Numbered from the stretch's first letter, positions 24,307 through 32,508 are shown. The stretch is 37,015 bases of DNA from an uncultured Atopobiaceae bacterium (GCA_944320975.1 CALUJM010000022.1:1-37015); one strand, 5' to 3'. A program made the numbers and translations. The notes: generated by a model not told the origin, from the sequence alone.

Positions 24307-25929
24307 CTACTTGACGCGGGCCAGGCTGCCGGCGCGAATCTCGTAGATTGCGTCCGCCGCGGCGTCGAGGTCGCCGGAGTGCATGACGGCGACGACGGTG
24401 CGCCGCCCGCGCAGGCCGGCGAGGTGGGCGCACAGGCGCGCGGACGTGGCCGCGTCCAGGTTGGCGAGCGGCTCGTCGAGAAGGACCGCGGGCTCCGGGC
24501 GCGAGAGCGCGCGCAAGAGACCCAGCTTCTGGCGCTCCCCGAGCGAGAGGTTGAGCGGCTGGTCGGTGATGGCGCGCTCGGGAAGGTCCCCCAGTTCGAG
24601 CAGGCGCGCGACCTCCGGGTCCGCTGCAGCGCCGAGGAGGTTATAGGCGAGGTCCCCCGTGAAGACGGGTACGGGATAGGTGAGATAGGCAGCGTGGAGC
24701 GCCTCCGGCGCGAGCGCGGCATCGCCGTCGAGGTCGGCGGGATCGGAGAGCCCGCGCAGGAAGTCGAGCAGGCGGGACTTGCCCGAGCCGTTGGCTCCCT
24801 TCACCACCACGAGCTCGCCGGGACGGACCTCGAACTCCCCCGTCCAGAGCCGCTTACCGTCCTCGCCGCGCTCCGGCGTCGCCCAGAGCGTGCCGTCCAC
24901 GCGCGCCGCCAGGTCCTTCTCGCCCGCCATGAGCGCCTCGAACCCGGAGGGCTCCGCGGCTTCCCCCGCGTGATCGCGCAGCAGCGCGAGGTTCGGCCGA
25001 TAGGAAACGTAGAAGCTCACGAGCGAGCAGATGTCCGCCATGGGCGACTGGAGCAGCGAGAAGAGCTGCCACGCCGCGACGACGGCCCCGAGCGTCATGC
25101 CGCCCGACGTCCACAGCGCAACGCACACGGCAAGAGCCGCAACCTGGAGCGCCAGAGAGACGGCCGCGGGAAGCGTCGTCTGCGTGGCATCGGCAAGGCG
25201 GTGCCGGCGGAGAAACGCGCGGTACGCGTTCGTGCTCTTCTCAAATCGGCGCTCATAGAACCCCTCGGCACCGCCGGCGTTGGCAACGCGCTTCTCCTCG
25301 ACGAGCCGGCGGACCTCCTCCTGCCAGGCCTCGCGCGCGGGCATCATCTCCATGAGCAGGCGCCCGGCTGAGTGCATGGGACCCCAGTTGACAGCAAAGT
25401 ACACGACCAGCCCGAGGAGAAAGACCGGCACGAGCAGGACGTCGACCGCCGCGGCACAGCCCAGCAGCGCGACGACCGCAATCGCGCACCCCACGACGTT
25501 CACGTTCAGGTAGACCGACATCGAGCCGTAGCCAAACGCCGCCGCGTTCACCACGTTGAGGTAGTGGCCGGCGTCGTGGCGCTCGAAGGCGCGCTGCGGC
25601 ATGGCGAGCAGCTGGTCGATCGCCTCGTCAGAGGCATCCACCTCCGCGCGGAGATTGGCCTTGAGCGGGAGCCAGTCATTAAGTGAAAACTTCGCGAGCG
25701 CTGCCGCGAGCGACACGACCAGAAACGCCGCCAGGCGCGCCGCGATCTCGCCGGGCGCGAGCCCGCCCGACGCCAGCCCGTCCACGATCGCCCCCAGCAG
25801 GTACGCGGCGCCCGCCGAGAGCACGGTGCCGGACGCCACGCCGAGCGCCAGCGCGAGGTTGCGCGCGCTCGGCCTGAAGAGCGGATAGGTTTTCCCGTCA
25901 GAGTTTGGTGCAGAGGCTCTTCTCGCCAT
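24307..25929 (-). CDS. ABC exporter, fused membrane and ATPase domains
   Basis: A half-size ABC exporter of 540 residues. The membrane domain occupies about 1-320 with six hydrophobic helices (for example NLALALGVASGTVLSAGAAY, VLLVPVFLLGLVVYFAVNW). The ATPase domain follows: Walker A GANGSGKSR near 378, signature LSLGERQKLGL near 460, Walker B AVLLDEPLANLD near 480 and the H-loop MHSGDLD. The signature has LSLGE in place of LSGGQ, and the Q-loop region reads YLTYPVPVFTGDLAYNLLG, typical of exporters. The substrate is not evident. ATG 25929 has AAGGAGAAGG upstream. An ATG 10 codons farther upstream overlaps the probable promoter. Such proteins dimerise; no partner gene is adjacent, so a homodimer is likely. 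Confidence 0.88.
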   Translation of the reverse strand: MARRASAPNSDGKTYPLFRPSARNLALALGVASGTVLSAGAAYLLGAIVDGLASGGLAPGEIAARLAAFLVVSLAAALAKFSLNDWLPLKANLRAEVDASDEAIDQLLAMPQRAFERHDAGHYLNVVNAAAFGYGSMSVYLNVNVVGCAIAVVALLGCAAAVDVLLVPVFLLGLVVYFAVNWGPMHSAGRLLMEMMPAREAWQEEVRRLVEEKRVANAGGAEGFYERRFEKSTNAYRAFLRRHRLADATQTTLPAAVSLALQVAALAVCVALWTSGGMTLGAVVAAWQLFSLLQSPMADICSLVSFYVSYRPNLALLRDHAGEAAEPSGFEALMAGEKDLAARVDGTLWATPERGEDGKRLWTGEFEVRPGELVVVKGANGSGKSRLLDFLRGLSDPADLDGDAALAPEALHAAYLTYPVPVFTGDLAYNLLGAAADPEVARLLELGDLPERAITDQPLNLSLGERQKLGLLRALSRPEPAVLLDEPLANLDAATSARLCAHLAGLRGRRTVVAVMHSGDLDAAADAIYEIRAGSLARVK

Positions 25930-25943
25930 GTCCTTCTCCTTCC

Positions 25944-25963
25944 ACGATGCTGGGACCATCGTA
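25944..25963 (-). promoter_or_regulatory. Possible -10 box within a dyad before the ABC exporter gene
   Basis: On the minus strand TACGAT (25963-25958) could be the -10 box, and ACGATG/CATCGT form a 6-bp dyad over it, ending next to the ribosome site. It could be an operator, but it is short and may be chance. Confidence 0.25.
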
Positions 25964-26053
25964 GAAGCGAGAAGAACGGCGCAGCTCAGGACCGTGCCAC
26001 GCCCGAAGCCGCGTCATGCGGCATCCGAAGATCCGGCGCACTCTGCGGGCGTG

Positions 26054-26145
26054 ACTGCGGGGGCTGTGACAATTAGGACAGGTTGGATTGTCACACGCTT
26101 ACGGTGTGACAATCCAACCTGTCCTAATTGTCACGCCCCCGCAGT
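26054..26145 (-). terminator. Exceptionally long hairpin (42-bp stem, 7-nt loop)
   Basis: 26054-26096 pairs with 26104-26145 over 42 bp with a single bulged T; the loop is GCTTACG. Each arm itself contains the inverted pair GTGACAAT/ATTGTCAC. The right arm reaches the first base of the glycosyltransferase stop codon (26145-26147), so the transcript would fold directly after translation ends. There is no U-tract. The flanking 25964-26053 holds no gene. Confidence 0.7.
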
Positions 26146-27446
26146 TACACGCTGCCGCCGACGACGTCGTCGACGTTGACCACGACGTCGTGCTTGGTGG
26201 GGACCCATTCGACCTTCTTGAACAGGGCGACCACGGTGATGGGGATGTAGGTCATCATGAACAGCGGGAACGTGAAGAGGTTGGTGAAGACGCGCCACTT
26301 CTTCTTGGCGTGGATGTGGCTGCGCTCGGAGATCGTGGTGATGATCGCCAGGATGAAGAAGACCACGTACATCGAGGCAAACGTCATGATCAGCGAGCCC
26401 ACGCACATGTCGAGCTCGCCCTGGGTGGCGATGAAGCCGTGGGAGAGCGAGCCCACGATGAGGTAGGTGGCGTTCACGAAAAACGACAGCAGCGTCAAGA
26501 TCATGCCCGGCGCCACGGTCATCAGCATGTCGTAGCTCGCGAAGCGGCCCTTGGAGATGCCCTTCACCAGGTCGCGCCCGTAGCTGAAGAACACCTGGTA
26601 GAAGCCCTTGGTCCAACGCATGCGCTGAACCCAGGACGCCTTGAGGGTCACCGGCTGCTCATCGAAGAACTCCGCCGGCGCGTAGCCGATCTGCACGTTG
26701 TTGGCGCAGCAGAACGTGGAGAACTGGATGTCCTCGGTCAAGGTGTGGAAACCCCAGCCGTGCATGCCGCGGACGATGCGCTCGGAAACCATCCAGCCCG
26801 AGCCGGAGATGGCGCAGCTCGTGCCCATCATCATGCGCGCGTTGTTGAGGAACTTCGCCTCGCGCAAAAACCACAGGGCGTAGGCGGCGCTGATCCAGCT
26901 GGAGTCGAAGTTCTTGGAGTTGCGATAGCCCGTGCAGACGAGGTAGCCCGCGTCGAAGGCCTGGTTCATGACCTTGATGTAGTCGCGCGAGACGAGGTTG
27001 TCGGCGTCCATGACGATGAAGGCCTCGTACTTGTCGCCATACTCGTTGAGGATGCGGTCGAAGCCGTAGTCCATCGCCCAGCTCTTGCCGCGGCGCGCGA
27101 GGTCGTTGCGGTCCCAGACGATGGCGCCCGCCTCCTCGGCGGCGGCGTGCGTGTTGTCCGTGCAGGCGTCGCAGACCACGAAGACGTCCATGAGCTCGCG
27201 CGGGTAGTCCTGGGCAAAGATCGAGCGCACGAGGTTGCCGATCACGAGCTCCTCATTGTGCGCCGAGATGAAGAACGCGTAGCGGTGCTGCTTCTTTGCC
27301 TCGGGCAGGCGCACGGTGCCCTTGAACATCACGCGGATGATGTAGACGATCTGGTAGAAGTACGCCAGCGTGAAGAACAGCCAGATGATCAGGTTGAAGA
27401 CGACGATCGGCGTGAGGCCGAGCCGGTTGAGCTCCATCATGGGCAT
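26145..27446 (-). CDS. Membrane glycosyltransferase, family 2 (BcsA/NodC-like)
   Basis: A processive-type GT2 enzyme of 433 residues. One N-terminal membrane helix (about 12-35, PIVVFNLIIWLFFTLAYFYQ) is followed by a GT-A domain: FFISAHNEELVIGNLV, VVCDACTDNT, the sugar-nucleotide-binding VMDADNLVS near 148, acceptor-site TEDIQF and the QRMRW motif near 275. At least three more membrane helices follow at the C-terminus. The product polysaccharide or glycolipid cannot be read from the sequence. ATG 27446 has AAGGGG eight bases upstream; two in-frame ATGs follow within three codons. It lies 59 bp after the pseudouridine synthase gene in the same direction and may be cotranscribed with it. Confidence 0.88.
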   Translation of the reverse strand: MPMMELNRLGLTPIVVFNLIIWLFFTLAYFYQIVYIIRVMFKGTVRLPEAKKQHRYAFFISAHNEELVIGNLVRSIFAQDYPRELMDVFVVCDACTDNTHAAAEEAGAIVWDRNDLARRGKSWAMDYGFDRILNEYGDKYEAFIVMDADNLVSRDYIKVMNQAFDAGYLVCTGYRNSKNFDSSWISAAYALWFLREAKFLNNARMMMGTSCAISGSGWMVSERIVRGMHGWGFHTLTEDIQFSTFCCANNVQIGYAPAEFFDEQPVTLKASWVQRMRWTKGFYQVFFSYGRDLVKGISKGRFASYDMLMTVAPGMILTLLSFFVNATYLIVGSLSHGFIATQGELDMCVGSLIMTFASMYVVFFILAIITTISERSHIHAKKKWRVFTNLFTFPLFMMTYIPITVVALFKKVEWVPTKHDVVVNVDDVVGGSV

Positions 27447-27505
27447 GTCAGCGCACCCCTTAGGGTCGGTCGGGAGGTCGGGCGAGAAGGACGGGCGGTC
27501 GCCGC

Positions 27506-28522
27506 TCAGGCGCCGAGCTGCGGGCAGATCTTCTCGCCCGCCGCCGTGCGCCCCATCGAGCGGCCTTTCAGAGATTCTAGTACATCGAGCAGGTCGTCCG
27601 GCAGCCGGTCGGCAAGCTCCACGGCCTCCCCCGTCGCGGGGTGGTCGAAGTGCACGTGCCACGAGTGGAGGAACTGCCGCCTCAGGCCCAGGTTCAGCCG
27701 GTCGTCGCCTCGGCCGTAGAGCGGGTCGCCCACCAGCGCGTGGCCGATGTGGCGCATGTGCACGCGGATCTGGTGCGTGCGACCGGTGTAGAGGTGGCAC
27801 TCCATGAGGGTGTAGCCCTCGTCGCGCCGGCCGGCCTCGAAGCGTTCGAGCACACGGAACGTGGTGATGGCCTCGCGCGCGCCGGGGGCGTCGGAGACCG
27901 CCATGCGGATGCGGTCGCGCGTTGAGCGCGCGATGCCCGTCTCGATGGTCCCCTCATCGTGGGCCACGTAGCCGTGCGTGAGCGTGACGTAGCGGCGGTC
28001 GAGCACGCGCAGGCGGATGAGGTCCTGCAGCGCCTTCTGGGTGGCGTCGTCTTTGGCGGCGAGCATGAGGCCGGTGGTGTCCATGTCCAGCCGGTGCACG
28101 ATGCCGGGGCGCTCCTCGCCCTGGAGCATGCCCAGGTGGTCGTAGCCGCAATGCGCGACGAGCGCGTTGGCCAGCGTGTCGTCGACGTGCCCGGGGCTCG
28201 GGTGGCAGACCAGCCCCGCCTGCTTGGAGAGCACGATGAGGTACTCGTCCTCAAAGCGGATGTCCAGCGGGATGTAGGGGTTGGGCGCGAGCAGGCCGCC
28301 GGCGGGCTCCGGCTCGTCCACGGTCGCGCGGACGCGGTCGCCGAGAAGGACCCTCTCGGATTTGGACGTGGCAGGGGTCTCGTTGATGGTGACCGCACCG
28401 TCTTCCACGAGGCGGGCGCACGCCGAGCGGCTCGGCATGCCGTCGCCCGTGGCGAGGAAGGCGTCGAGCCGCATGCCGTCGGACTCGGGACCGACGAGCA
28501 GGTTCACGATGCGCTGGGGCAT
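27506..28522 (-). CDS. RluA-family pseudouridine synthase (RluD-like, with S4 domain)
   Basis: The 338-residue product isomerises uridine in rRNA. An S4 RNA-binding domain (about 15-80, RLDAFLATGDGMPSRSACAR) precedes the catalytic domain with PLDIRFEDEYLIVLSKQAGL, the catalytic loop PGIVHRLDMDTTGL near 140-152 (nucleophile Asp in HRLD) and the closing motif LYTGRTHQIRVHMRHIGHAL with GDPLYG. AAAGGAGG precedes ATG 28522. The order lspA followed by this gene is common in Gram-positive bacteria (ylyB in Bacillus), which supports an RluD-like role, but the exact target uridine is not known. The C-terminal 25 residues (LESLKGRSMGRTAAGEKICP) are an extra tail. Confidence 0.92.
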   Translation of the reverse strand: MPQRIVNLLVGPESDGMRLDAFLATGDGMPSRSACARLVEDGAVTINETPATSKSERVLLGDRVRATVDEPEPAGGLLAPNPYIPLDIRFEDEYLIVLSKQAGLVCHPSPGHVDDTLANALVAHCGYDHLGMLQGEERPGIVHRLDMDTTGLMLAAKDDATQKALQDLIRLRVLDRRYVTLTHGYVAHDEGTIETGIARSTRDRIRMAVSDAPGAREAITTFRVLERFEAGRRDEGYTLMECHLYTGRTHQIRVHMRHIGHALVGDPLYGRGDDRLNLGLRRQFLHSWHVHFDHPATGEAVELADRLPDDLLDVLESLKGRSMGRTAAGEKICPQLGA

Positions 28523-28567
28523 GGGCGGGCCTCCTTTCGGGGGTGGTCGGCGGGCGCGAGATGGGAA

Positions 28568-28640
28568 TAACGCGCACAGAATGCGTTCTGCGAAAAACCC
28601 AACTGCGGATATATGAAATCAAAACAAATGGTGCGCGTTA
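28568..28640. repeat. Palindromic element with TGCGGATATATG core, copy C
   Basis: Perfect 10-bp arms TAACGCGCAC (28568-28577) and GTGCGCGTTA (28631-28640) enclose a centre with CTGCGGATATATGAAA. The core matches copies A and B, while the arms are different yet still complementary. It lies between lspA and the pseudouridine synthase gene, which are codirectional. Confidence 0.75.
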
Positions 28641-28674
28641 ATCGAGCCGGCGGGCGAGAAGGACCGGCGGATCG

Positions 28675-29241
28675 TCACTCCCCCGCCGCGGCGCGCTCGC
28701 GGGCGGCGTCCCAGCGCCACCAGAGCACAAGCGCCATGAACACGCCGCAGGTCACGAAGATGTCCGCCACGTTGAAGATCGCGAAGTCCACGAACGTGGT
28801 GGCGAAGAAGTCCGTGACGGCGCCCAGGGCCACGCGGTCGATCGCGTTGCCGATGCCCCCGCCGGCCACGGCGGCGAGCACGAGCGCGAGCGACGTCGGC
28901 ATGTCGACGCGCCGCCACGCGACCCACGCGCCGAAGAGCGCAATCGCGGCGGCCACGAGCACGAAGAAGGGGCCCGCCCCCTCGCCGAGCGAGAAGGCGG
29001 CGCCGGTGTTGTACACGAGCGACAGGTCCATCACGCCCGGGATAAACGCGACGGGCTCGCCGGGGACGAGCGCGGCGCGCGCTGCCGCCTTGCTCGCCTG
29101 GTCGAGCGCCACGACGGCCGCGGCGACCAGGACAAACAGGGCGAGCCGGCGCGAGCCGGCGCGGTTATCGGGCGCGTTCCGGACGGTCTGGGACCCAGAA
29201 CCGTCCGGAACGCGCACGTTATCTTTGCCGGATGCGGGCAC
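28675..29241 (-). CDS. lspA: Lipoprotein signal peptidase
   Basis: LspA removes signal peptides from prolipoproteins such as the one at 14401. The 188-residue product has four membrane helices: LALFVLVAAAVVALDQASKA, FFVLVAAAIALFGAWVAW, SLALVLAAVAGGGIGNAIDR and the last with CGVFMALVLWW. Family motifs are NTGAAFSLGEG, GGGIGNAIDRV and FNVADIFVTCG; the two catalytic Asp lie in the last two. GTG 29241 is chosen because GGAG lies five bases before it; it overlaps the 3' end of ileS so closely (start 3 bp past the stop codon) that coupling is likely. GTG 29217 is an alternative. Residues 9-23 are encoded by a 16-bp-arm palindrome, giving about 25 extra N-terminal residues compared with typical members. 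Confidence 0.93.
   Translation of the reverse strand: MPASGKDNVRVPDGSGSQTVRNAPDNRAGSRRLALFVLVAAAVVALDQASKAAARAALVPGEPVAFIPGVMDLSLVYNTGAAFSLGEGAGPFFVLVAAAIALFGAWVAWRRVDMPTSLALVLAAVAGGGIGNAIDRVALGAVTDFFATTFVDFAIFNVADIFVTCGVFMALVLWWRWDAARERAAAGE
29172..29215. repeat. Palindrome inside the 5' coding part of lspA
   Basis: GCGCGTTCCGGACGGT (29172-29187) pairs perfectly with 29200-29215, and the inner CTGGG/CCCAG adds five pairs, giving a near 21-bp stem. No start codon is available downstream of it before the first membrane helix, so it must be translated if lspA is functional. Confidence 0.75.
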
Positions 29242-29243
29242 GC

Positions 29244-32081
29244 CTACTCCGCGTCCCCGAGCACCGCCACGGCGTCGTGGCAGCGCGGGCACAGGCCGTC
29301 CTCGCCGAGCTCGCGGAAGTTCCAGCAGCGCGGGCACTTCTCGCCATGGGCGGGCTCGACGGAGCAGGTCAGCTCGTCGCCGGCCGCAAGCTCGACCTCG
29401 GAGCACACGAAGGGCTCGGCCAGGTCGCAGCCCAGCTCGCCCGCCAGCAGCTCGTGGGTCTCGGCGGGCGCCGCGAGCGTGGCGCGGGCGGCCTGCGTGG
29501 TCTTCTCGGCGAGCACGCCGTCGGCCACCGCGGCCTCGTAGGCCTTGGTGAACGCCGCGCGGGCCTCCACGACGGCGTCGTAGGCGGGCAGGTAGCGCTC
29601 GTACTCCTCGGCGGTCCAGGGCGCCTGGTACCAGTCGAGAAGGGCGGCGAACTCCTGGCCGTCGCGCAGGGACGCGGGCAGATAGGCCATGACCTCGTCG
29701 GTGGTGTAGACGAGGATCGGCTGCAGGTCGTGCACCAGCATCGAGAGGATCTGCGCCCAGACGGTGAGCGCGGAGCGGCGCTCGAAGCCGTTCTTCTCGC
29801 CGCAGTAGACGCGGTCCTTGGTGGCGTTGAGGTAGCCGTTGGAGAGCTCGGTGATCACGTAGTCGTAGAGCGTGCGGTAGACCACGTTGAAGCGGTAGGA
29901 CTCGTAGGCGGCGCTCACCTGGTCGTGGACCTGGCACAGGCGCGCCAGGGTGAGCTTGTCGTACGGGAGCAGCTCGTCGAAGGCCACGGCGTCGGTCGCC
30001 GGGTCGAACTGGCCCTCGATCTCGCCGAGCAGGAAGCGCAGCGTGTTGCGGAAGCGGCGGTAGGCCTCGCCCACGTGGTCGAGAATCGAGTCGTCGCAGG
30101 GGATGTCGTTGGAGGTGTCGACCGAGGTGACCCACAGGCGCAGGATGTCGGCGCCGCGGGTGTCGCACTCGGCGTTGGGGTCGATGACGTTGCCGAGCGA
30201 CTTGGACATCTTGCGGCCCTGGCCGTCGAGCGTGAAGCCCTGGGAGACCACGGACTTGTACGGCGCGACGCCGTAGGCGCCCACGGAGGTCATCAGCGAG
30301 CTCATGAACCAGCCGCGGTGCTGGTCGGAGCCCTCGAGGTACATGTCCGCCGGGAACTTGAGGTTGTCGCGGTGGCGGCAGACGGCGGTGTGGGAGACGC
30401 CGGAGTCCCACCACACGTCGAGGATGTCGCGGTTGGCCTTGAGGTGGTGCCCGCCGCACTTGGGGCAGACGCACGACTGCCCAAGGTAGCTCGCGGGATC
30501 GTCCGTGAACCAGCAGTCGGAGCCCTTGGTGCGGAAGAGCTCGATGACGGCGTCGAGGGTGTCGTCGTTCATGACGGTCTCGCCGCAGTCCTGGCAGGTG
30601 AACGCCGGGATGGGCACGCCCCAGTTGCGCTGACGGGAGATGCACCAGTCAGGGCGCCCCTCGACCATCGATCCGATGCGCTTGATGGCGTGGCCGGGGT
30701 AGAACGCGACCTTGGAGAGCTCCTCGAGCGCCTGCTCGCGGAGGCTCTTGCCGCCGCGCAGGGGCTTGTCCATCGAGACGAACCACTGGCTCGTGGCGCG
30801 GAAGATGACCGGCTCCTTGCAGCGCCAGCAGTGCGGGTAGCTGTGGTTGATGTCCTCGTGGAGGATCAGCGTGCCGCGCTCCTCGAGCCACGCGATGATC
30901 TTGGGGTTGGCCTCGTTGACCTCCATGCCGGACCACGGGCCGCCCGTGCCCATGCCGTCGCCCACGAAGAAGCGGCCGTCGTCGTCGACCGGCATGACCG
31001 TGGGGATGCCGAACTTCTGGCCGGCGAGGTAGTCGTCGACGCCGTGGCCGGGCGCGCAGTGGACGATGCCGGTGCCGTCGTCCAGGGTGACGTAGTCGGC
31101 GTAGATGAACTCGCCCGTCTCGCCCTGGTCGCCAAAGATCGGCTGCTTGTAGCGGTTGTGCGCGAGCTGCTCGCCGGTGGCGCGCCAGGGCTCGCCGTCC
31201 GCGCCGCGCACGAGCTCGACCTCGCCGTAGCCGAACTTCTCGCAGCAGCGCCCGGCGAGCGCCTCTGCCACAATCTCGGCGCGGCCGTCGTGCACGAGCG
31301 CCACGTAGGTGGCCTCGGGGTGGCAGATGACGGCATCGTCGGCGGGAAGCGTCCAGGGCGTGGTGGTCCAGATGTCCACGAAGAGCTTTCCGGCCCACTC
31401 CTCCAGGCCCTCCGGCACCGTGGTCATCTCAAAGCGCACGAAGATGGCGGGGCTGACCTCGTCGCCGTACTCGATCTCGGCCTCGGCGAGGGCCGTGTGG
31501 CAGTGGGAGCACCAGTGCACGGGCTTGGAGCCCTGCGTGATGGCGCCCGCGTCGAAGATCGCCTTGAAGATCTCCACGTCGGTGGCGTCGTAGTCGTTCA
31601 CATAGGTGAGGTAGGGGTTGTCCCACTCGCCCAGCACGCCCAGGCGCTTGAAGCCCTGGCGCTGGGTGTCCACCTGCTCGACGGCCATCTTGCGGCAGAG
31701 CTCGCGGATCTTCTCGGTGGGAAGCTGGTTGAACTTCTCCGTGCCGAGCATGGTCTCGACCTTGTGCTCGATGGGCTGGCCGTGGCAGTCCCAGCCGGGG
31801 ACGTACGGAGTCTGGTAGCCGCGCATGGACCAGTAGCGGTTGATGATGTCCTTGGAGATCTTGTTCTGCGCGTGGCCGAGGTGGATCGGGCCGTTGGCGT
31901 ACGGGGGGCCGTCGTGCAGGACGAACTTGTCGTGCCCCTCGTTCTTCTCGATCATCTGCTCGTAGACGTGGTTCTCCTCCCACATGGCCAGGCGCTTGGG
32001 CTCGTTGGTGGCCAGGCTGGCGCGCATGGGAAAGCCCGTGCTCGGCAGGTTGGTCGTCTTCTTGTACTCGTTCTTCGCCAC
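29244..32081 (-). CDS. ileS: Isoleucyl-tRNA synthetase
   Basis: IleRS charges tRNA-Ile; class I synthetase of 945 residues. The HIGH-type motif HLGH is at 67-70 (PPYANGPIHLGHAQNK). The CP1 editing domain contains TTTPWTLPADDAV. KMSKSLGN is near 623. The C-terminal zinc knuckle near 902-933 has CSVEP, KCPRCWN and LCPRCHD. The start is GTG 32081 with AAGGAGGAG upstream; no ATG is suitably placed. Expression is controlled by the T-box leader at 32141-32412, so the gene should be transcribed when uncharged tRNA-Ile accumulates. It is first in a run with lspA and the pseudouridine synthase gene. Confidence 0.97.
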   Translation of the reverse strand: MAKNEYKKTTNLPSTGFPMRASLATNEPKRLAMWEENHVYEQMIEKNEGHDKFVLHDGPPYANGPIHLGHAQNKISKDIINRYWSMRGYQTPYVPGWDCHGQPIEHKVETMLGTEKFNQLPTEKIRELCRKMAVEQVDTQRQGFKRLGVLGEWDNPYLTYVNDYDATDVEIFKAIFDAGAITQGSKPVHWCSHCHTALAEAEIEYGDEVSPAIFVRFEMTTVPEGLEEWAGKLFVDIWTTTPWTLPADDAVICHPEATYVALVHDGRAEIVAEALAGRCCEKFGYGEVELVRGADGEPWRATGEQLAHNRYKQPIFGDQGETGEFIYADYVTLDDGTGIVHCAPGHGVDDYLAGQKFGIPTVMPVDDDGRFFVGDGMGTGGPWSGMEVNEANPKIIAWLEERGTLILHEDINHSYPHCWRCKEPVIFRATSQWFVSMDKPLRGGKSLREQALEELSKVAFYPGHAIKRIGSMVEGRPDWCISRQRNWGVPIPAFTCQDCGETVMNDDTLDAVIELFRTKGSDCWFTDDPASYLGQSCVCPKCGGHHLKANRDILDVWWDSGVSHTAVCRHRDNLKFPADMYLEGSDQHRGWFMSSLMTSVGAYGVAPYKSVVSQGFTLDGQGRKMSKSLGNVIDPNAECDTRGADILRLWVTSVDTSNDIPCDDSILDHVGEAYRRFRNTLRFLLGEIEGQFDPATDAVAFDELLPYDKLTLARLCQVHDQVSAAYESYRFNVVYRTLYDYVITELSNGYLNATKDRVYCGEKNGFERRSALTVWAQILSMLVHDLQPILVYTTDEVMAYLPASLRDGQEFAALLDWYQAPWTAEEYERYLPAYDAVVEARAAFTKAYEAAVADGVLAEKTTQAARATLAAPAETHELLAGELGCDLAEPFVCSEVELAAGDELTCSVEPAHGEKCPRCWNFRELGEDGLCPRCHDAVAVLGDAE

Positions 32082-32097
32082 GCTCTCCTCCTTCTGT

Positions 32098-32124
32098 GTG
32101 CAAAAGTGACAGGCACTTTTGCAC
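32098..32124 (-). repeat. Hairpin between the T-box terminator and the ileS ribosome site
   Basis: GTGCAAAAGTG (32098-32108) pairs perfectly with 32114-32124 around a 5-nt loop. In the minus-strand transcript it ends about 4 nt before AAGGAGGAG. It is not part of a standard T-box and could affect ileS translation or mRNA stability. Confidence 0.7.
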
Positions 32125-32140
32125 GCTCTCCTCGGACACG

Positions 32141-32412
32141 AAAAAACGCGCCCGTCCCTCCTGCTGGGACGAAGCGCGCACGCGACTTCGCTTGTGAACC
32201 ACCCAGCGAGCGGATATCCGCCGTACTCGGCTGGCCTGTGTCGGCGGCCACTCCGGCGACGCCTACTCGCGGGCGAGAAGAGCGCTCTTCTCGGCACGCT
32301 TTGGGGCCGCGGCTCGGGGGTGATCTTCGCCGGGACGCGACCGCGGGCTCCCACCGTCCCCGCTCTCTTGTGGCCGCGCGCCCCCGGGTACTCTCCCCGT
32401 CAACGCCTCGAG
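32141..32412 (-). promoter_or_regulatory. T-box riboswitch of ileS, isoleucine specifier AUC
   Basis: On the minus strand, Stem I begins GACGGGGAGAGTACCC, with the AGTA element at 32392-32389. The apical part has AGAGAGCGGGG and GGTGGGAGCCC. The 3' side of the specifier loop reads GAAGATCACC, with codon ATC at 32324-32322 followed by A. The T-box sequence GGGTGGTTCAC (32204-32194) has TGGT, suited to a discriminator A. The terminator GCGCTTCGTCCC...GGGACGGGCGC is followed by TTTTTT (32146-32141), so control is at transcription. Established knowledge: T-boxes sense uncharged tRNA. A perfect 20-bp palindrome (32274-32293) is inserted in the linker between Stem I and the antiterminator. Confidence 0.9.
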
Positions 32413-32417
32413 TCAGC

Positions 32418-32426
32418 ATGGTAGCA
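32418..32426 (-). promoter_or_regulatory. Extended -10 promoter of the ileS leader
   Basis: TGCTACCAT on the minus strand lies about 8-14 bp before the start of T-box Stem I, the right place for the transcription start. It differs by one base from the leuS and guaB elements. Confidence 0.5.
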
Positions 32427-32508
32427 CGGACGCGCGCCTAGCGAGGCCGCGGACCCGAACTTCACGAGGTGCAAAGACGCCCACAAAGAGCGCCTGCGGG
32501 CCACCTTT

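Noticed and set aside
18661..26145. Insertion sequences or transposon ends
   Set aside because: No transposase or integrase frame accompanies any of the inverted repeats in the window, and no target-site duplication could be confirmed by eye.
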